Source of the DNA: Sphingobium sp. AP50
Lineage (GTDB): Bacteria > Pseudomonadota > Alphaproteobacteria > Sphingomonadales > Sphingomonadaceae
Direction of reading: 5' to 3'
NCBI RefSeq assembly: GCF_900109095.1
Contig: NZ_FNYZ01000001.1
Span: 1,054,001-1,118,000 of the forward strand
Length of the DNA: 64,000 bases
The position numbers were made by a program, and so were the translations under genes. Positions 50,515-58,660 of this stretch are shown in pieces. Each line of letters begins with the position of its first letter. The stretch's first letter is position 1. Under the pieces are notes generated by a model. That model was given only the letters and a program-made list of their open reading frames with translations. It was not told the DNA's origin and did not search any database.

Positions 50515-51294
50515 ATGAGCGTAGCATCTCTCCAACTTCGTCGCTTTGTCGATCCAGTTCCAAATATAGCGGAAGATTGGTTCGATAATCCAATTCAGAT
50601 CTTGAATGTGACGAGAATAGGCGATTACAGCTCGTCAGCAGATGGTGCTTGCAGGGTCACGTTCGGAGGTTCAAGGGTTGGCTTCGTAAAGCCCCGTATG
50701 GATGCTGGGACGCCAGTTGTAGCGAATGAGAAAATCGCTGCCGATTTGGGATTTCTTCTCCACCTTCCGGTTGCGCCGGTAGTAATACGAGCACCACAAG
50801 ACGGCACGGAGTGGGATCGGTTTACGATCTTATCATTGGCTTGCCTTGGTTCAGGGCGCCATTGGGGTGAAGGTAACGCCTCATTGAATCAGCACAATGT
50901 TCCTGGGCTTGAAGCTCTTCGTACTTTCTGGACGTGGATTGGTGACATCGACCACAACCAGCACCCCCAAAACCTGCTCTATGAGATTGACAGCAGCGGT
51001 AGAATGCAGTTGCTTTCAATTGACCACAGCTATTTACTCGGGCAAGGGGCCGATGCTTCGACTCTTGCTGCGTCGGAGGGATATGGAACATGCGATCAAC
51101 CCAATGCGCGCCCGGCGCGTGAGGTGGCGGTCGCTGCGATTGAGGCGCTGGATGAGCAGGACGTGCAACATATTGTCCGGCGACTCGTTGGTACGGTGTT
51201 AACCGATGTTCAAGCAGAAGATACAATTGGCTGGCTTGCTGCACGTCGAAACCAGCTCCGTTCACTCATGAAGCTAGGAGGCGATAATGACTGA
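50515..51294 (+). CDS. HipA-like kinase-domain protein
   Basis: The 259-aa protein resembles the HipA_2-type kinase group. GSRVGFVKPRMDAGTPVVAN provides the ATP-binding lysine region, and NEKIAADLGFLLHLPVAPVV the following helix. The catalytic loop is TWIGDIDHNQHPQNLLYE, followed by the metal site LLSIDHSYLLG. HipA-type kinases are toxins or regulators of persistence, but relatives outside toxin-antitoxin pairs exist. Its base composition is more A/T-rich than in the GTA genes on both sides. It overlaps the next gene by eight bases. It is inserted between protease and capsid. Confidence 0.72.
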   Translation: MSVASLQLRRFVDPVPNIAEDWFDNPIQILNVTRIGDYSSSADGACRVTFGGSRVGFVKPRMDAGTPVVANEKIAADLGFLLHLPVAPVVIRAPQDGTEWDRFTILSLACLGSGRHWGEGNASLNQHNVPGLEALRTFWTWIGDIDHNQHPQNLLYEIDSSGRMQLLSIDHSYLLGQGADASTLAASEGYGTCDQPNARPAREVAVAAIEALDEQDVQHIVRRLVGTVLTDVQAEDTIGWLAARRNQLRSLMKLGGDND

Positions 51295-51838
51295 CTCGAA
51301 ACGCGCACTGTATCGCCTCGATTACAGGACAGATTTGACCTCGATCGAGGCACCGACGATCAACTTGGGCTATATGCTGGAAGCGGCTGTGGAAAATGGC
51401 TTTCGTTTCCTAGGCTTAGCATCGAGAAAAGCGCTTACGCCGCTTGAAATGGATCTCGTTAATCTGCACACGTGGCCTGAAATGGCCGATCTTGACGGCT
51501 TCATGGATACTCTTTTTGCGCGTGCATGGGATCATGTATGCGAAGCTGAGCCCGATGACCTTCGTTTGGGTTGCGAGTCGATTGCATTCAACCATTCGGC
51601 AATGTCGGCGCTTCATTTCGCGTCATTAGAGCCTATCCAAATGGACGATATGAAAGGTGATGTGGACGCATTGCATCGCCATTTGTATGATGAATTGCTG
51701 CGTTTGGGTGGTAAGTTGAAGCCAGTGTTGACGGCTCCAGTTATTTCGTTGCCTAAGCGGCGAATGCCTGTTCCAAACCCTGATATTTCGTTTCCGAAGT
51801 ATAGGGCAGAAGCAGAGTATGGTAGGGCAGCGGCGTAA
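51287..51838 (+). CDS. Partner protein of the HipA-like kinase, unknown family
   Basis: The 183-aa protein is not familiar to me. It is acidic and helical in the first 150 residues (VNLHTWPEMADLDGFMDTLF; DDLRLGCESIAFNHSAMSAL) with a short basic tail. It starts eight bases inside the kinase gene, so the two are coupled. HipA_2 kinases often pair with DUF3037 proteins; this one is longer and I see no DUF3037 motif. An antitoxin, substrate or second effector are possible. Confidence 0.6.
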   Translation: MTDSKRALYRLDYRTDLTSIEAPTINLGYMLEAAVENGFRFLGLASRKALTPLEMDLVNLHTWPEMADLDGFMDTLFARAWDHVCEAEPDDLRLGCESIAFNHSAMSALHFASLEPIQMDDMKGDVDALHRHLYDELLRLGGKLKPVLTAPVISLPKRRMPVPNPDISFPKYRAEAEYGRAAA

Positions 51839-51986
51839 GTCCAGATTGCCAAGGTTGTAGAAAATGCTTGGATATTAGCGTGAAATACATCTGATTATCG
51901 TAATTAGGTGTTTGAATTATTGAAAGGTCGCAAGGCGGTCCCATCCGGGGCCGCCTTTTTTCGTTTCTGCAAGCGGGAGAAGTGGA
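51839..51986 (+). terminator. AT-rich spacer and terminator before the capsid gene
   Basis: AAGGCGG (51932-51938) pairs with CCGCCTT (51951-51957) around TCCCATCCGGGG and is followed by TTTTT. It ends the island transcript 24 bp before the capsid ATG. The preceding 90 bases are AT-rich. Confidence 0.75.
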
Positions 51987-53102
51987 ATGACGGATATGTT
52001 GGAGGCGAGTCTGGAACTGGTGGCGCAGGGGGAGCGGATCGAGGGGCTGGCGGGGGAAGTCGCGGCGCTGAAGGGGGCTTTGCTGGCGCAGCAGCGGCCG
52101 GCTCTGGATGGGGTCAAGGGTGGTGCCGTCGATCCGGCGCGGGCGCAGTTCGTGGAGCGTTATCTGCGGCAGGGGCTGGAAGCCGGGGTGGAGCTGAAGA
52201 GCTTTTCGGGCGCCAGTGGCGCGGCGGGGGGCTATGCGGTGCCGCGGGAGATCGATCAGCTGATCGACGCTACGCTCAAGAGCGTGTCGCCGATCCGCGG
52301 GATCGCCAATGTCGTGCGGACCGGAACGGCGGGCTATCGCAAGCTGGTGACGTCGGGCGGGATCGTGTCGGGCTGGGCCAGCGAGACGGGCGCGCGGGCC
52401 GAGACGGGGACGCCGAGCTTCAACGAGATCGTGCCGCCTTCGGGCGAACTGTTCGCCAATCCGGCGGCGTCGCAGGCGATGCTGGACGATGCGCAGTTCG
52501 ATGTCGAAAGCTGGCTGGCGAGCGAGATTGCGCGCGAATTTGCGGCGGCGGAGGGCGCGGCCTTCGTCAATGGCAATGGGACCAGCAAGCCCAAGGGCTT
52601 CCTGACCTATACGACCACCAATGAGGCGGACAGCGTGCGCGCTTTCGGATCGCTGCAATATGTGGCGTCGGGGGCGGCGGGGGCCTTTGCTGCGTCCAAT
52701 CCGCAGGACAGGCTCATTGATCTGGTGCAGAGCCTGCGCGCGCCGTACCGGCAGGGGGCGAGCTTCGTCATGAACTCGGCGACGCTGGCGGTGATCCGCA
52801 AGATGAAGACCAGCGATGGCGCGTTTCTATGGCAGCCGTCCATGGCGGCGGGGCAGCCGGCGACGCTGCTGGGCTATCGCGTGGTCGAGGCCGAGGACAT
52901 GCCCGATATTGCCGCGAACAGTCTGTCGATCGCCTTCGGCAATTTCCAGGCGGGCTATGTGATCGCCGAGCGCAGCGAAACGAGCATCCTGCGCGATCCG
53001 TTCAGCAACAAGCCGTTCGTGCATTTCTATGCGGTCAAGCGGATCGGGGGCGGCGTGGCCAATTCGGAAGCGATTAAATTGATGAAGTTTGCGGCTTCTT
53101 AA
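51987..53102 (+). CDS. GTA major capsid protein (HK97 fold)
   Basis: The 371-aa protein is the GTA head shell protein (RcGTA g5). A short N-terminal scaffold-like helix (QGERIEGLAGEVAALKGALL) precedes the capsid domain. GGYAVPREIDQLIDATLKSV, VVRTGTAGYRKLVTSGG, SNPQDRLIDLVQSLRAPYRQ and AFGNFQAGYVIAER are typical. The protease upstream should cut the N-terminal delta region. Ribosome site GGGAG is good. Confidence 0.93.
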   Translation: MTDMLEASLELVAQGERIEGLAGEVAALKGALLAQQRPALDGVKGGAVDPARAQFVERYLRQGLEAGVELKSFSGASGAAGGYAVPREIDQLIDATLKSVSPIRGIANVVRTGTAGYRKLVTSGGIVSGWASETGARAETGTPSFNEIVPPSGELFANPAASQAMLDDAQFDVESWLASEIAREFAAAEGAAFVNGNGTSKPKGFLTYTTTNEADSVRAFGSLQYVASGAAGAFAASNPQDRLIDLVQSLRAPYRQGASFVMNSATLAVIRKMKTSDGAFLWQPSMAAGQPATLLGYRVVEAEDMPDIAANSLSIAFGNFQAGYVIAERSETSILRDPFSNKPFVHFYAVKRIGGGVANSEAIKLMKFAAS

Positions 53103-53163
53103 TTGAACGGTGGGGGTGGGGCACGCCCCCACCCCAACCCTCGAAGAGGGTCACGTGCCCCTC

Positions 53164-53193
53164 TCCGACCTAAAGGGGAGGGGCTTTTTTTGT
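53164..53193 (+). terminator. Terminator-like hairpin after the capsid gene
   Basis: GCCCCTC (near 53156-53162) and the CCCCTCTCC strand pair with GGGGAGGGGC around CGACCTAAA, followed by seven T. The element lies between capsid and tail fibre, and the fibre ribosome site comes just after. Part of a palindromic repeat cluster begins at 53111. Confidence 0.7.
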
Positions 53194-53214
53194 TCTTTGT
53201 TCGAGGGGGTGGGC

Positions 53215-55023
53215 GTGGCGATTTCGGGGATGGAGATGGCCGACCTGGTGCGGGAGGTCTGTTATGATGGCGGGGATGGGCCGTTGCTGCTGGGCGGGGC
53301 GGTGGCGGGTTATCGCGCTTTTGCCGATGTGCTGGGGGCGGGGACGCGCTTTCCCTATATGATCATGGGCGTGGGCGATCCGACCCAGTGGGAGGCGGGG
53401 ACCGGGGAACTGGACGAGGCCGGGCGGCTGGTGCGGACGCCGGCGGCGTCTTCGGCAGGCGGCGCGGCGGTGGATTTTGCGCCGCTGGAGAAGAAGGTCG
53501 GGCTGGCGCTGCATGCCGGATGGGCGGCGGCGGTCGAGGCGCATGGCCATGGGATGGCGGCGATCGACGGGCTGGCGGCGGCGCTGGACGGCAAGCAGGG
53601 GGCGAGCGCCAATCTGACGGCGCTGGCCGGGCAGGCGAGCGCAGCGGACCAGATGAGTTACTGGACCGGGGCGGGCGCGGCCGGGCTGACGGCGCTGAGC
53701 GCGCAGGGGCGCAGCCTGATCGGCGCGGGCGATGCGGCGGCGGCGCGGGCGGCGATCGGGCTGGGCGCCCTCGCGACGCAAAGCCCCGGCGCGGTGGCGA
53801 TCAGCGGCGGGACGATCGGCGGCATCGTGGATCTGGCGGTGGCCGATGGCGGCACCGGGGCGTCGAGCGCCAGCGTCGCGCGCAGCAATCTGGGGCTGGC
53901 GATCGGCAGCGACGTGCAGGCCTATGATGCCGATCTGGAGGCGATCGCGGCGCTGGCGACGACGAGTTTCGGCCGGGCGCTGCTGACGCGGGCGGATGCG
54001 GCGGGCGTGCGCAGCTATATCGGCGCGGGGACGAGCAGCACGAGCGGCACCGTGACCAGCGTGGCGATGAGCGGCGGGACGACGGGGCTGAGCGTGTCGG
54101 GCGGGCCGGTAACGGGCAGCGGGACGCTGACGCTGGGCGGGACGCTGGCGCTGGCGAGCGGGGGCACCGGGGCGACCAGCGCCAGCGGTGCGCGCGGCGC
54201 GCTGGGTCTGGGCGACATGGCGGTGCAGGCGGCGTCGGCGGTGGCGATCAGCGGCGGGGCGGTGGCGGGGCTGACCAGTTTACAGGTGAGCCATCCCTCC
54301 TCGACCGCCTTTTCCTATATCGACTCGCTTGCCGGCCAATATGCGCTGTTGCGCTGGCGCAGCGGCACGGCGGGGCGCTGGGACATGGGCAAGACCAATG
54401 GCGCGGAGGGTGGGAGCAATGCCGGGTCGGACTTTGCGCTGCGCCGCTTTTCCGATGCGGGGTCGGTGCTGGGCACGGCGCTTACCATCCGGCGCGATAC
54501 GGGCGAGTTTCAGGTGGGCGGCGTGCTGGCGCCGGCGAGCGACAATAGTCTGGCGCTGGGCGGGGCCGCGCTGCGATGGTCGATTGTCTATGCCGGGAGC
54601 GGGACGATCAGCACGTCCGACGCGCGCGAGAAGCAGGAGATGGAGGCTGTCGATCCGGCGCTGATCGAGGCGTGGGGCGATGTGCGCTGGGTGCGCTATC
54701 GCTTTCGCGCGGCGGTGGCGGAGAAGGGCGTGGCGGCGCGATGGCATGTCGGGCTGGTGGCGCAGCAGGTGCGCGACGCGATCGATGCGCGGATGGGCGA
54801 TGGCGCGGCGCAGCGATGGGGTCTGCTCTGTCATGATGCGTGGGATGCGCAGGCTGAAGAATGTGATGACGAGGGCGTTGTCATGCGGCCGGCGCGGGCG
54901 GCGGGCGAGCGCTGGGGGCTGCGCTATGAGGAATGTCTGGCGCTGGAGGCGGCGTGGCAGCGGCGCGCGATCGCGGCGTTGGCGGATCGGGTGGCAGCGC
55001 TGGAGGCGAGCGATGCAGGGTGA
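53215..55023 (+). CDS. Tail fibre protein with S74 intramolecular chaperone
   Basis: The 602-aa protein has a short N-terminal adaptor, a long Gly/Ala/Ser-rich fibre with two collagen/collar-like repeats (VADGGTGASSASVARSNLGL and LASGGTGATSASGARGALGL), and a C-terminal peptidase S74 chaperone. The self-cleavage serine is S468 in STSDAREKQE. The chaperone domain trimerises the fibre and then cuts itself off. A GTG at 53215 after GAGGGGG is the best start; ATG 53230 is an alternative. It stands between capsid and connector genes, an unusual place for a host-binding fibre in a GTA. Confidence 0.82.
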   Translation: MAISGMEMADLVREVCYDGGDGPLLLGGAVAGYRAFADVLGAGTRFPYMIMGVGDPTQWEAGTGELDEAGRLVRTPAASSAGGAAVDFAPLEKKVGLALHAGWAAAVEAHGHGMAAIDGLAAALDGKQGASANLTALAGQASAADQMSYWTGAGAAGLTALSAQGRSLIGAGDAAAARAAIGLGALATQSPGAVAISGGTIGGIVDLAVADGGTGASSASVARSNLGLAIGSDVQAYDADLEAIAALATTSFGRALLTRADAAGVRSYIGAGTSSTSGTVTSVAMSGGTTGLSVSGGPVTGSGTLTLGGTLALASGGTGATSASGARGALGLGDMAVQAASAVAISGGAVAGLTSLQVSHPSSTAFSYIDSLAGQYALLRWRSGTAGRWDMGKTNGAEGGSNAGSDFALRRFSDAGSVLGTALTIRRDTGEFQVGGVLAPASDNSLALGGAALRWSIVYAGSGTISTSDAREKQEMEAVDPALIEAWGDVRWVRYRFRAAVAEKGVAARWHVGLVAQQVRDAIDARMGDGAAQRWGLLCHDAWDAQAEECDDEGVVMRPARAAGERWGLRYEECLALEAAWQRRAIAALADRVAALEASDAG

Positions 55024-55180
55024 GGCGCTGGGCGCGGGGGTGATCGGCGATCTGGCGGAGAGCGCGGATCGCTGGGCAGGGCCGTGGCGCGGCGGCGTGC
55101 GGCCGGGGCAGGGCTGGCGCGTGCCGGGCGAGGCGCGGACCGCGCGGGCCGAGGCGGAACGGGGGAGCAGGATAAGATGA
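55013..55180 (+). CDS. 55-aa GTA-linked small protein
   Basis: This frame starts at ATG 55013, inside the last codons of the fibre gene, and its TGA at 55178 overlaps the next gene's ATG at 55177. The peptide MQGEALGAGVIGDLAESADR is followed by a basic, Pro/Gly-rich tail. The double overlap is the main support that it is translated. No function is proposed. Confidence 0.55.
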   Translation: MQGEALGAGVIGDLAESADRWAGPWRGGVRPGQGWRVPGEARTARAEAERGSRIR

Positions 55181-55455
55181 GCCTATTTGTAAAAGACCCG
55201 GACGCGCGGATCGACCATGGCGTCGACTGGTCCGCCTATCTGGCCGGGCAGAGCCTGGTCGCGAGCGGATGGACGGTGGCGCCGGTGGAGACGGGCGGGC
55301 TGGTGGTGGAGGCGAGCGCGTTCGAGGCGCAGCGCAGCAGCGCAAGGCTGAGCGGTGGGGTGATCGGCCATGTCTATCGGTTGACCAATCGCGTCACCCT
55401 GTCCGACGGGCAGGTGGATGAGCGGACGCTGACGATCCGGGTGGAGGAGCGCTGA
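55177..55455 (+). CDS. Fibre/tail adaptor-type GTA protein
   Basis: The 92-aa beta-rich protein starts MSLFVKDPDARIDHGVDWSA and has VIGHVYRLTNRVTLSDGQVD and a final strand TLTIRVEER. Such small all-beta proteins in sphingomonad phages and GTAs link tail and fibre parts. It overlaps the previous frame (ATGA) and its last base is the first base of the next start. Function is inferred from position. Confidence 0.65.
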   Translation: MSLFVKDPDARIDHGVDWSAYLAGQSLVASGWTVAPVETGGLVVEASAFEAQRSSARLSGGVIGHVYRLTNRVTLSDGQVDERTLTIRVEER

Positions 55456-55979
55456 TGCTGGTGGAACGGGAAAGCGGGGGGCTGGCGGCGTCGCTGGCGG
55501 AGTTGAAAGCCTATTTGCGGATCGAGACGGGAGCGGAAGATGCGGTGCTGGCCGGGCTGCTGCGCAGTGCGGCGGCGCTGTGCGAGCAATTTGTCGGCCA
55601 GTGGCTGGTAGCGCGGGAGGCGCGCGAGACGGTGGCAGGCGACGGGCGCTGGCAGAGGCTGTCGGCGCGGCCGGTGCTGAGCATCGAGAGCGTGACGGCG
55701 GCGGATGGCGGGGCTTTGCCGGTGGGGGCCTATGCGATCGATGTGGATGCGGCGGGCGATGGCTGGGTGCGGGCGACGCGGGCGGGTGAGCCGGGGGTGC
55801 TGGCGGTGCGCTATCGCGCGGGACTGGCGGGGGAGATGAACGGGCTGCCGGAGGCCTTGCGGCAGGGGATCGTGCGGCTGGCGGCGGACCATTATCTGGC
55901 GCGCGGGAATGAGAGCGCGGCGCCGCCGGCGGTGGTGAGTGCGCTGTGGCGACCGTTCCGGCGGATGCGGCTGGCATGA
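55455..55979 (+). CDS. GTA head-tail connector (gp6-like)
   Basis: The 174-aa protein has the head-tail connector fold: LAELKAYLRIETGAEDAVLA, then LLRSAAALCEQFVGQWLV, and the C-terminal helices LRQGIVRLAADHYLARGN. It matches the RcGTA g6 group that binds below the portal. Start and stop overlap both neighbours by one and four bases, respectively. Confidence 0.85.
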   Translation: MLVERESGGLAASLAELKAYLRIETGAEDAVLAGLLRSAAALCEQFVGQWLVAREARETVAGDGRWQRLSARPVLSIESVTAADGGALPVGAYAIDVDAAGDGWVRATRAGEPGVLAVRYRAGLAGEMNGLPEALRQGIVRLAADHYLARGNESAAPPAVVSALWRPFRRMRLA

Positions 55980-56140
55980 GGGCGGCGCTGGTGCGGATGG
56001 TGGAGGCACGGGCGGCGGCGCTGGGGGATGCGGGTGTCGAGGCGGGGATCGAGGGCGAGGATGTCGTGGCGGCCGGGCGGGGGCTGCGGGCGCGATGGCT
56101 GCGCGATCTGGTGATGCGGGAAGCGGGGAGAGGGCGATGA
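55976..56140 (+). CDS. 54-aa GTA-linked small protein
   Basis: ATG 55976 overlaps the connector stop (ATGA), and the TGA at 56138 overlaps the next gene's ATG. The peptide MRAALVRMVEARAAALGDAG is followed by EGEDVVAAGRGLRARWLRDL and is helical and basic. It stands where RcGTA has g7 (head closure), though it is only about half that length. Support comes from the overlaps, not from a domain. Confidence 0.55.
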   Translation: MRAALVRMVEARAAALGDAGVEAGIEGEDVVAAGRGLRARWLRDLVMREAGRGR

Positions 56141-56535
56141 GCGCGGAAGTGGCGGTGCGGGCGGCGGTGATCGCGGCGTTGCGGGCGGACGGGGCGCTGA
56201 TGGCGCTGGTCAATGGCCTTTATGACGGGGAACCGGTGCGGGCGGCGGCGCCCCTTGGTTTTGTGGGCGAATGTCTGGGCAGCGACTGGGGCGGCAAGGA
56301 TGTCGAGGGGCGCGAGTTGCGGCTGACCATCGGGCTGGTGGTGGCGGACGAGACGCCGGGGCGGCTTGCCGGGATGATCGCGCGGGTCGATCCGGCGATA
56401 AGCGCGGCGGGCGTGGAGGCGGGCTGGCGGATTGTTAGTGCGCGGTTGCTGCGATCGCGGGTGGCGCGCAGTAGCGCGCAGGGGTGGCGTGGCGTGGTGG
56501 ATTATCGGGTGAGGGCGGTGCGGGAGGGGGCGTAG
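56137..56535 (+). CDS. GTA tail-terminator protein (DUF3168)
   Basis: The 132-aa protein has the DUF3168 order: AVRAAVIAALRADGALMALV and LYDGEPVRAAAP near the start, RLTIGLVVADETPGRLAGMI in the middle, and WRGVVDYRVRAV at the end. Proteins of this group (RcGTA g8) end the tail tube on the head side. ATGA overlap with the previous frame supports the start. Confidence 0.85.
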   Translation: MSAEVAVRAAVIAALRADGALMALVNGLYDGEPVRAAAPLGFVGECLGSDWGGKDVEGRELRLTIGLVVADETPGRLAGMIARVDPAISAAGVEAGWRIVSARLLRSRVARSSAQGWRGVVDYRVRAVREGA

Positions 56536-56544
56536 CGCAGCCCC

Positions 56545-56613
56545 CCTCTCAACTGCGGCTAGGCAGCAAGCTGCCAAGCCTTCGTATCTCTCCCCCTGAG
56601 AGGGGGAGAGAGG
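56545..56613. repeat. Palindromic element, diverged copy C
   Basis: It has CTGCGGCTA, the central stem GGCAGC-AA-GCTGCC, then AAGCCTTCGTATCTC and a terminal CCCCCT/AGGGGG stem. This is the same plan as the 69-nt units at 30834 and 33363, with lower identity. It lies between convergent genes. Confidence 0.6.
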
Positions 56614-56622
56614 AAGAGGACG

Positions 56623-56946
56623 TCAGTTCGGGCGGCTGCTTTCTTCATATTCGCCGGTGATCTTGTCGACATATTCGGAGATCTGGTCGTCGGCGTCGCT
56701 GCTGGCGTCGGCGTCGGACATTTTGTCGGCCTTGTCCTGGGCGATGATGGCGTTGCGGAAGGCGGCTTCCTTGTCGGCGCAGGCGCTTTTGATCGCGGAC
56801 TGGAAATCGCCGACGGACAATTTCTTTTCCAGCGCCGGCTGTGTCTGGGCGCTGAGGCATTTGGAAAATTCCTTGCGCCCGGTGCCCACGGCATCAGCGG
56901 CAGGCGCGGCGGCAAGCATCATCGCAAGCGAAGCGGCAACAATCAT
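56623..56946 (-). CDS. Secreted 107-aa protein, unknown function
   Basis: The product has a signal peptide (residues 1-19, ending ADA) and an all-helical mature part with two cysteines (FSKCLSAQ and SACADKEAAF), similar in layout to small periplasmic stress proteins. It is on the opposite strand inside the GTA cluster and lies head-to-tail against the DUF3168 gene. No function is proposed. Confidence 0.7.
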   Translation of the reverse strand: MIVAASLAMMLAAAPAADAVGTGRKEFSKCLSAQTQPALEKKLSVGDFQSAIKSACADKEAAFRNAIIAQDKADKMSDADASSDADDQISEYVDKITGEYEESSRPN

Positions 56947-57083
56947 CGGGACCTCTCCATCAACCCCAGATTTCTATTGAGACCGGTCGCGCGGAAGGCG
57001 GCCGAGTCTCCTGTTTTTTCGCGATTTTCCGGGCCGTAGCAGGGTGCTTCGGACGTCGGTGTCGCTTGGCTGGAGAATGCGCC

Positions 57084-57491
57084 ATGGGCGTCGAAAAAGG
57101 AAGTGCGTTTTTGCTGAAGGTGGGCGACGGCAACATGCCCGCAACATATGCGACGGTGGCCGGCATGCGCACCACGCAATTGTCCGTGAATGGCGAGGCG
57201 GTGAACATCACCAGCAAGGATTCGGGCGGCTGGCGCGAATTGCTGTCGGGCGCAGGGGTGCGATCGGTCAGCGTGTCGGCGGCGGGGCTGTTCACGGGAT
57301 CGGCGGCGGAAGTGCGGGTGCGCAATCATGCGTTGGCCGGGACGATCGAGGCGTTCGAACTGAGCTTCGAGAGCGGGGAGCGGATGCGCGGGCGCTTTCT
57401 GGTGACGCGGCTGGACTATGCCGGGGATTATAATGGCGAGCGCAATTATACGCTGAGCTTGGAAAGCAGCGGCGCAGTGGTGAGCGAATGA
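57084..57491 (+). CDS. GTA major tail (tube) protein
   Basis: The 135-aa protein corresponds to RcGTA g9. KGSAFLLKVGDGNMPATYAT and VNITSKDSGGWRELLSG are the phage tail-tube (TP901-1-like) signatures, and GRFLVTRLDYAGDYNGERNY ends it. GGAG precedes ATG 57084. It stacks into the tail tube. Stop and next start overlap by four bases. Confidence 0.9.
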   Translation: MGVEKGSAFLLKVGDGNMPATYATVAGMRTTQLSVNGEAVNITSKDSGGWRELLSGAGVRSVSVSAAGLFTGSAAEVRVRNHALAGTIEAFELSFESGERMRGRFLVTRLDYAGDYNGERNYTLSLESSGAVVSE

Positions 57492-57802
57492 GCGGCGCGG
57501 CGGCGAACCCGGAGAGGGGTGAAGCGGCGCTGGAGATTGGTGGCGAGCAGTTGTTGGTGCGGCCGAGTTTCGCGGCTTTGGTGGCGGCGGAAGCGGAATT
57601 GGGGCCGCTGTTCGCGCTGGTGGAGCGGGCGGCGGACGGGCGGCTGTCGCTGGCCGAGCTGGTCGGGCTGTTCTGGCATTGTCTGGTCGATCGCGAGCGG
57701 CTGACGCGCGAGGCGCTGGGCGAGGTGGTGCTGGCGGTGGGGCTGGCGCGGGTGACGCCGGTGCTGAGGGCCATCCTGCAACAGATATTGGCGGGGAAAT
57801 GA
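57488..57802 (+). CDS. GTA gp10-type protein
   Basis: The 104-aa protein is GTA_gp10-like. The family pattern is seen in EIGGEQLLVRPSFAALVAAE and LAELVGLFWHCLVDRE, with VTPVLRAILQQILAG at the end. It is thought to be a tail assembly chaperone or counterpart. It overlaps both neighbours by four bases. Confidence 0.85.
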   Translation: MSGAAANPERGEAALEIGGEQLLVRPSFAALVAAEAELGPLFALVERAADGRLSLAELVGLFWHCLVDRERLTREALGEVVLAVGLARVTPVLRAILQQILAGK

Positions 57803-57999
57803 CGCGCTTTGCGCAGGCGGCGGGGCGGCTGGCGGGGGTGGCCGGGTGGCTGCTGGGATGGCGGCCGGACGACTATTGGCGCGCGACCCCGGCGGAGCTG
57901 GCTGCGGTGCTGCGGGCGGCGCGGGGGGAGGAGGAAGCGGGGGAGGCTGGCGTGGATGCGGCGGAGTTGCGGCGGTTGATGGGGGTGATGCCGGATTGA
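57799..57999 (+). CDS. GTA tail assembly chaperone (rcc01693-like)
   Basis: The 66-aa protein has the short helical form of the rcc01693/DUF2376 family: VAGWLLGWRPDDYWRATPAEL near the centre. In RcGTA the equivalent is encoded as g10.1. The start overlaps the gp10 stop (ATGA). A palindrome follows the stop. Confidence 0.83.
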   Translation: MTRFAQAAGRLAGVAGWLLGWRPDDYWRATPAELAAVLRAARGEEEAGEAGVDAAELRRLMGVMPD

Positions 58000-58007
58000 G
58001 GCGCGTC

Positions 58008-58073
58008 GTGCTCCTGCGAAAGCAGGAGCCCAGTAGCGAGGGCAGGACTGGGCTCCTGCTTTCGCAGGAGCAC
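58008..58073. repeat. Perfect inverted repeat, 27-nt arms (GTGCTCCTGCGAAAGCAGG family)
   Basis: Arms at 58008-58034 and 58047-58073 are perfect reverse complements. Each arm also carries its own CTCCTGC/GCAGGAG hairpin. The element lies between the tail chaperone and tape-measure genes of a co-directional cluster. Confidence 0.8.
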
Positions 58074-58099
58074 ATGCTCTGTGGGGTGCGGGAGGGCAT

Positions 58100-58660
58100 A
58101 TGGAAGACGAGATCGAGACTTTGGTGGTGCGGGTGCGGGCGGATACGCAGGGGTTGAGCCGGGATGTGGCGGCGATGCGCGGGGAGATGGAAGGGCCGCT
58201 GGCCGATGGGGCGGATCGGGCCGGGCGGCGGATCGAGCAGGGGCTGTTGCGGGCGGTAAGGACAGGCAAGCTGGGCTTTGACGATCTGCGCGCGGTGGCT
58301 TTGTCGGCGCTGAATGAGATTGCGGCGAGCGCACTGCAATCGGCGGTGGGTGGCGGGAGCAGCAGCGGGGGCGGGCTGGCGAGCCTGGCGACGGCTGCGC
58401 TGACGGCACTGATGGGATCGCCGGGGCGGGCGACCGGCGGGCCGGTGACGGGGGGACGGGCTTATATGGTCGGGGAGCGCGGGCCGGAATTGTTCGTGCC
58501 GACGAGCAGCGGGCAGGTGGTGGCGGCCGGTGGCGGCGGCGGGCGCGACGTGCGGGTGAGCATCGCGGTCAATGGCCGGGGTGGCGAGAGCGAGAGCCGG
58601 TTGCTGGCGCGCAGCGCGCGGCAGGTGGCGCGGGCGGTGCGGGGGGCATTGGCGCAATGA
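58100..58660 (+). CDS. GTA tape measure protein
   Basis: The 186-aa protein is a short tape measure (RcGTA g11). The N-terminal LVVRVRADTQGLSRDVAAMR and the C-terminal MVGERGPELFVPTSSGQVV, a phage tail tape measure signature, are present. Tail length follows its size, so the predicted tail is very short, as in known GTA particles. GGGAGGG precedes the ATG. It overlaps the next gene by four bases. Confidence 0.88.
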   Translation: MEDEIETLVVRVRADTQGLSRDVAAMRGEMEGPLADGADRAGRRIEQGLLRAVRTGKLGFDDLRAVALSALNEIAASALQSAVGGGSSSGGGLASLATAALTALMGSPGRATGGPVTGGRAYMVGERGPELFVPTSSGQVVAAGGGGGRDVRVSIAVNGRGGESESRLLARSARQVARAVRGALAQ

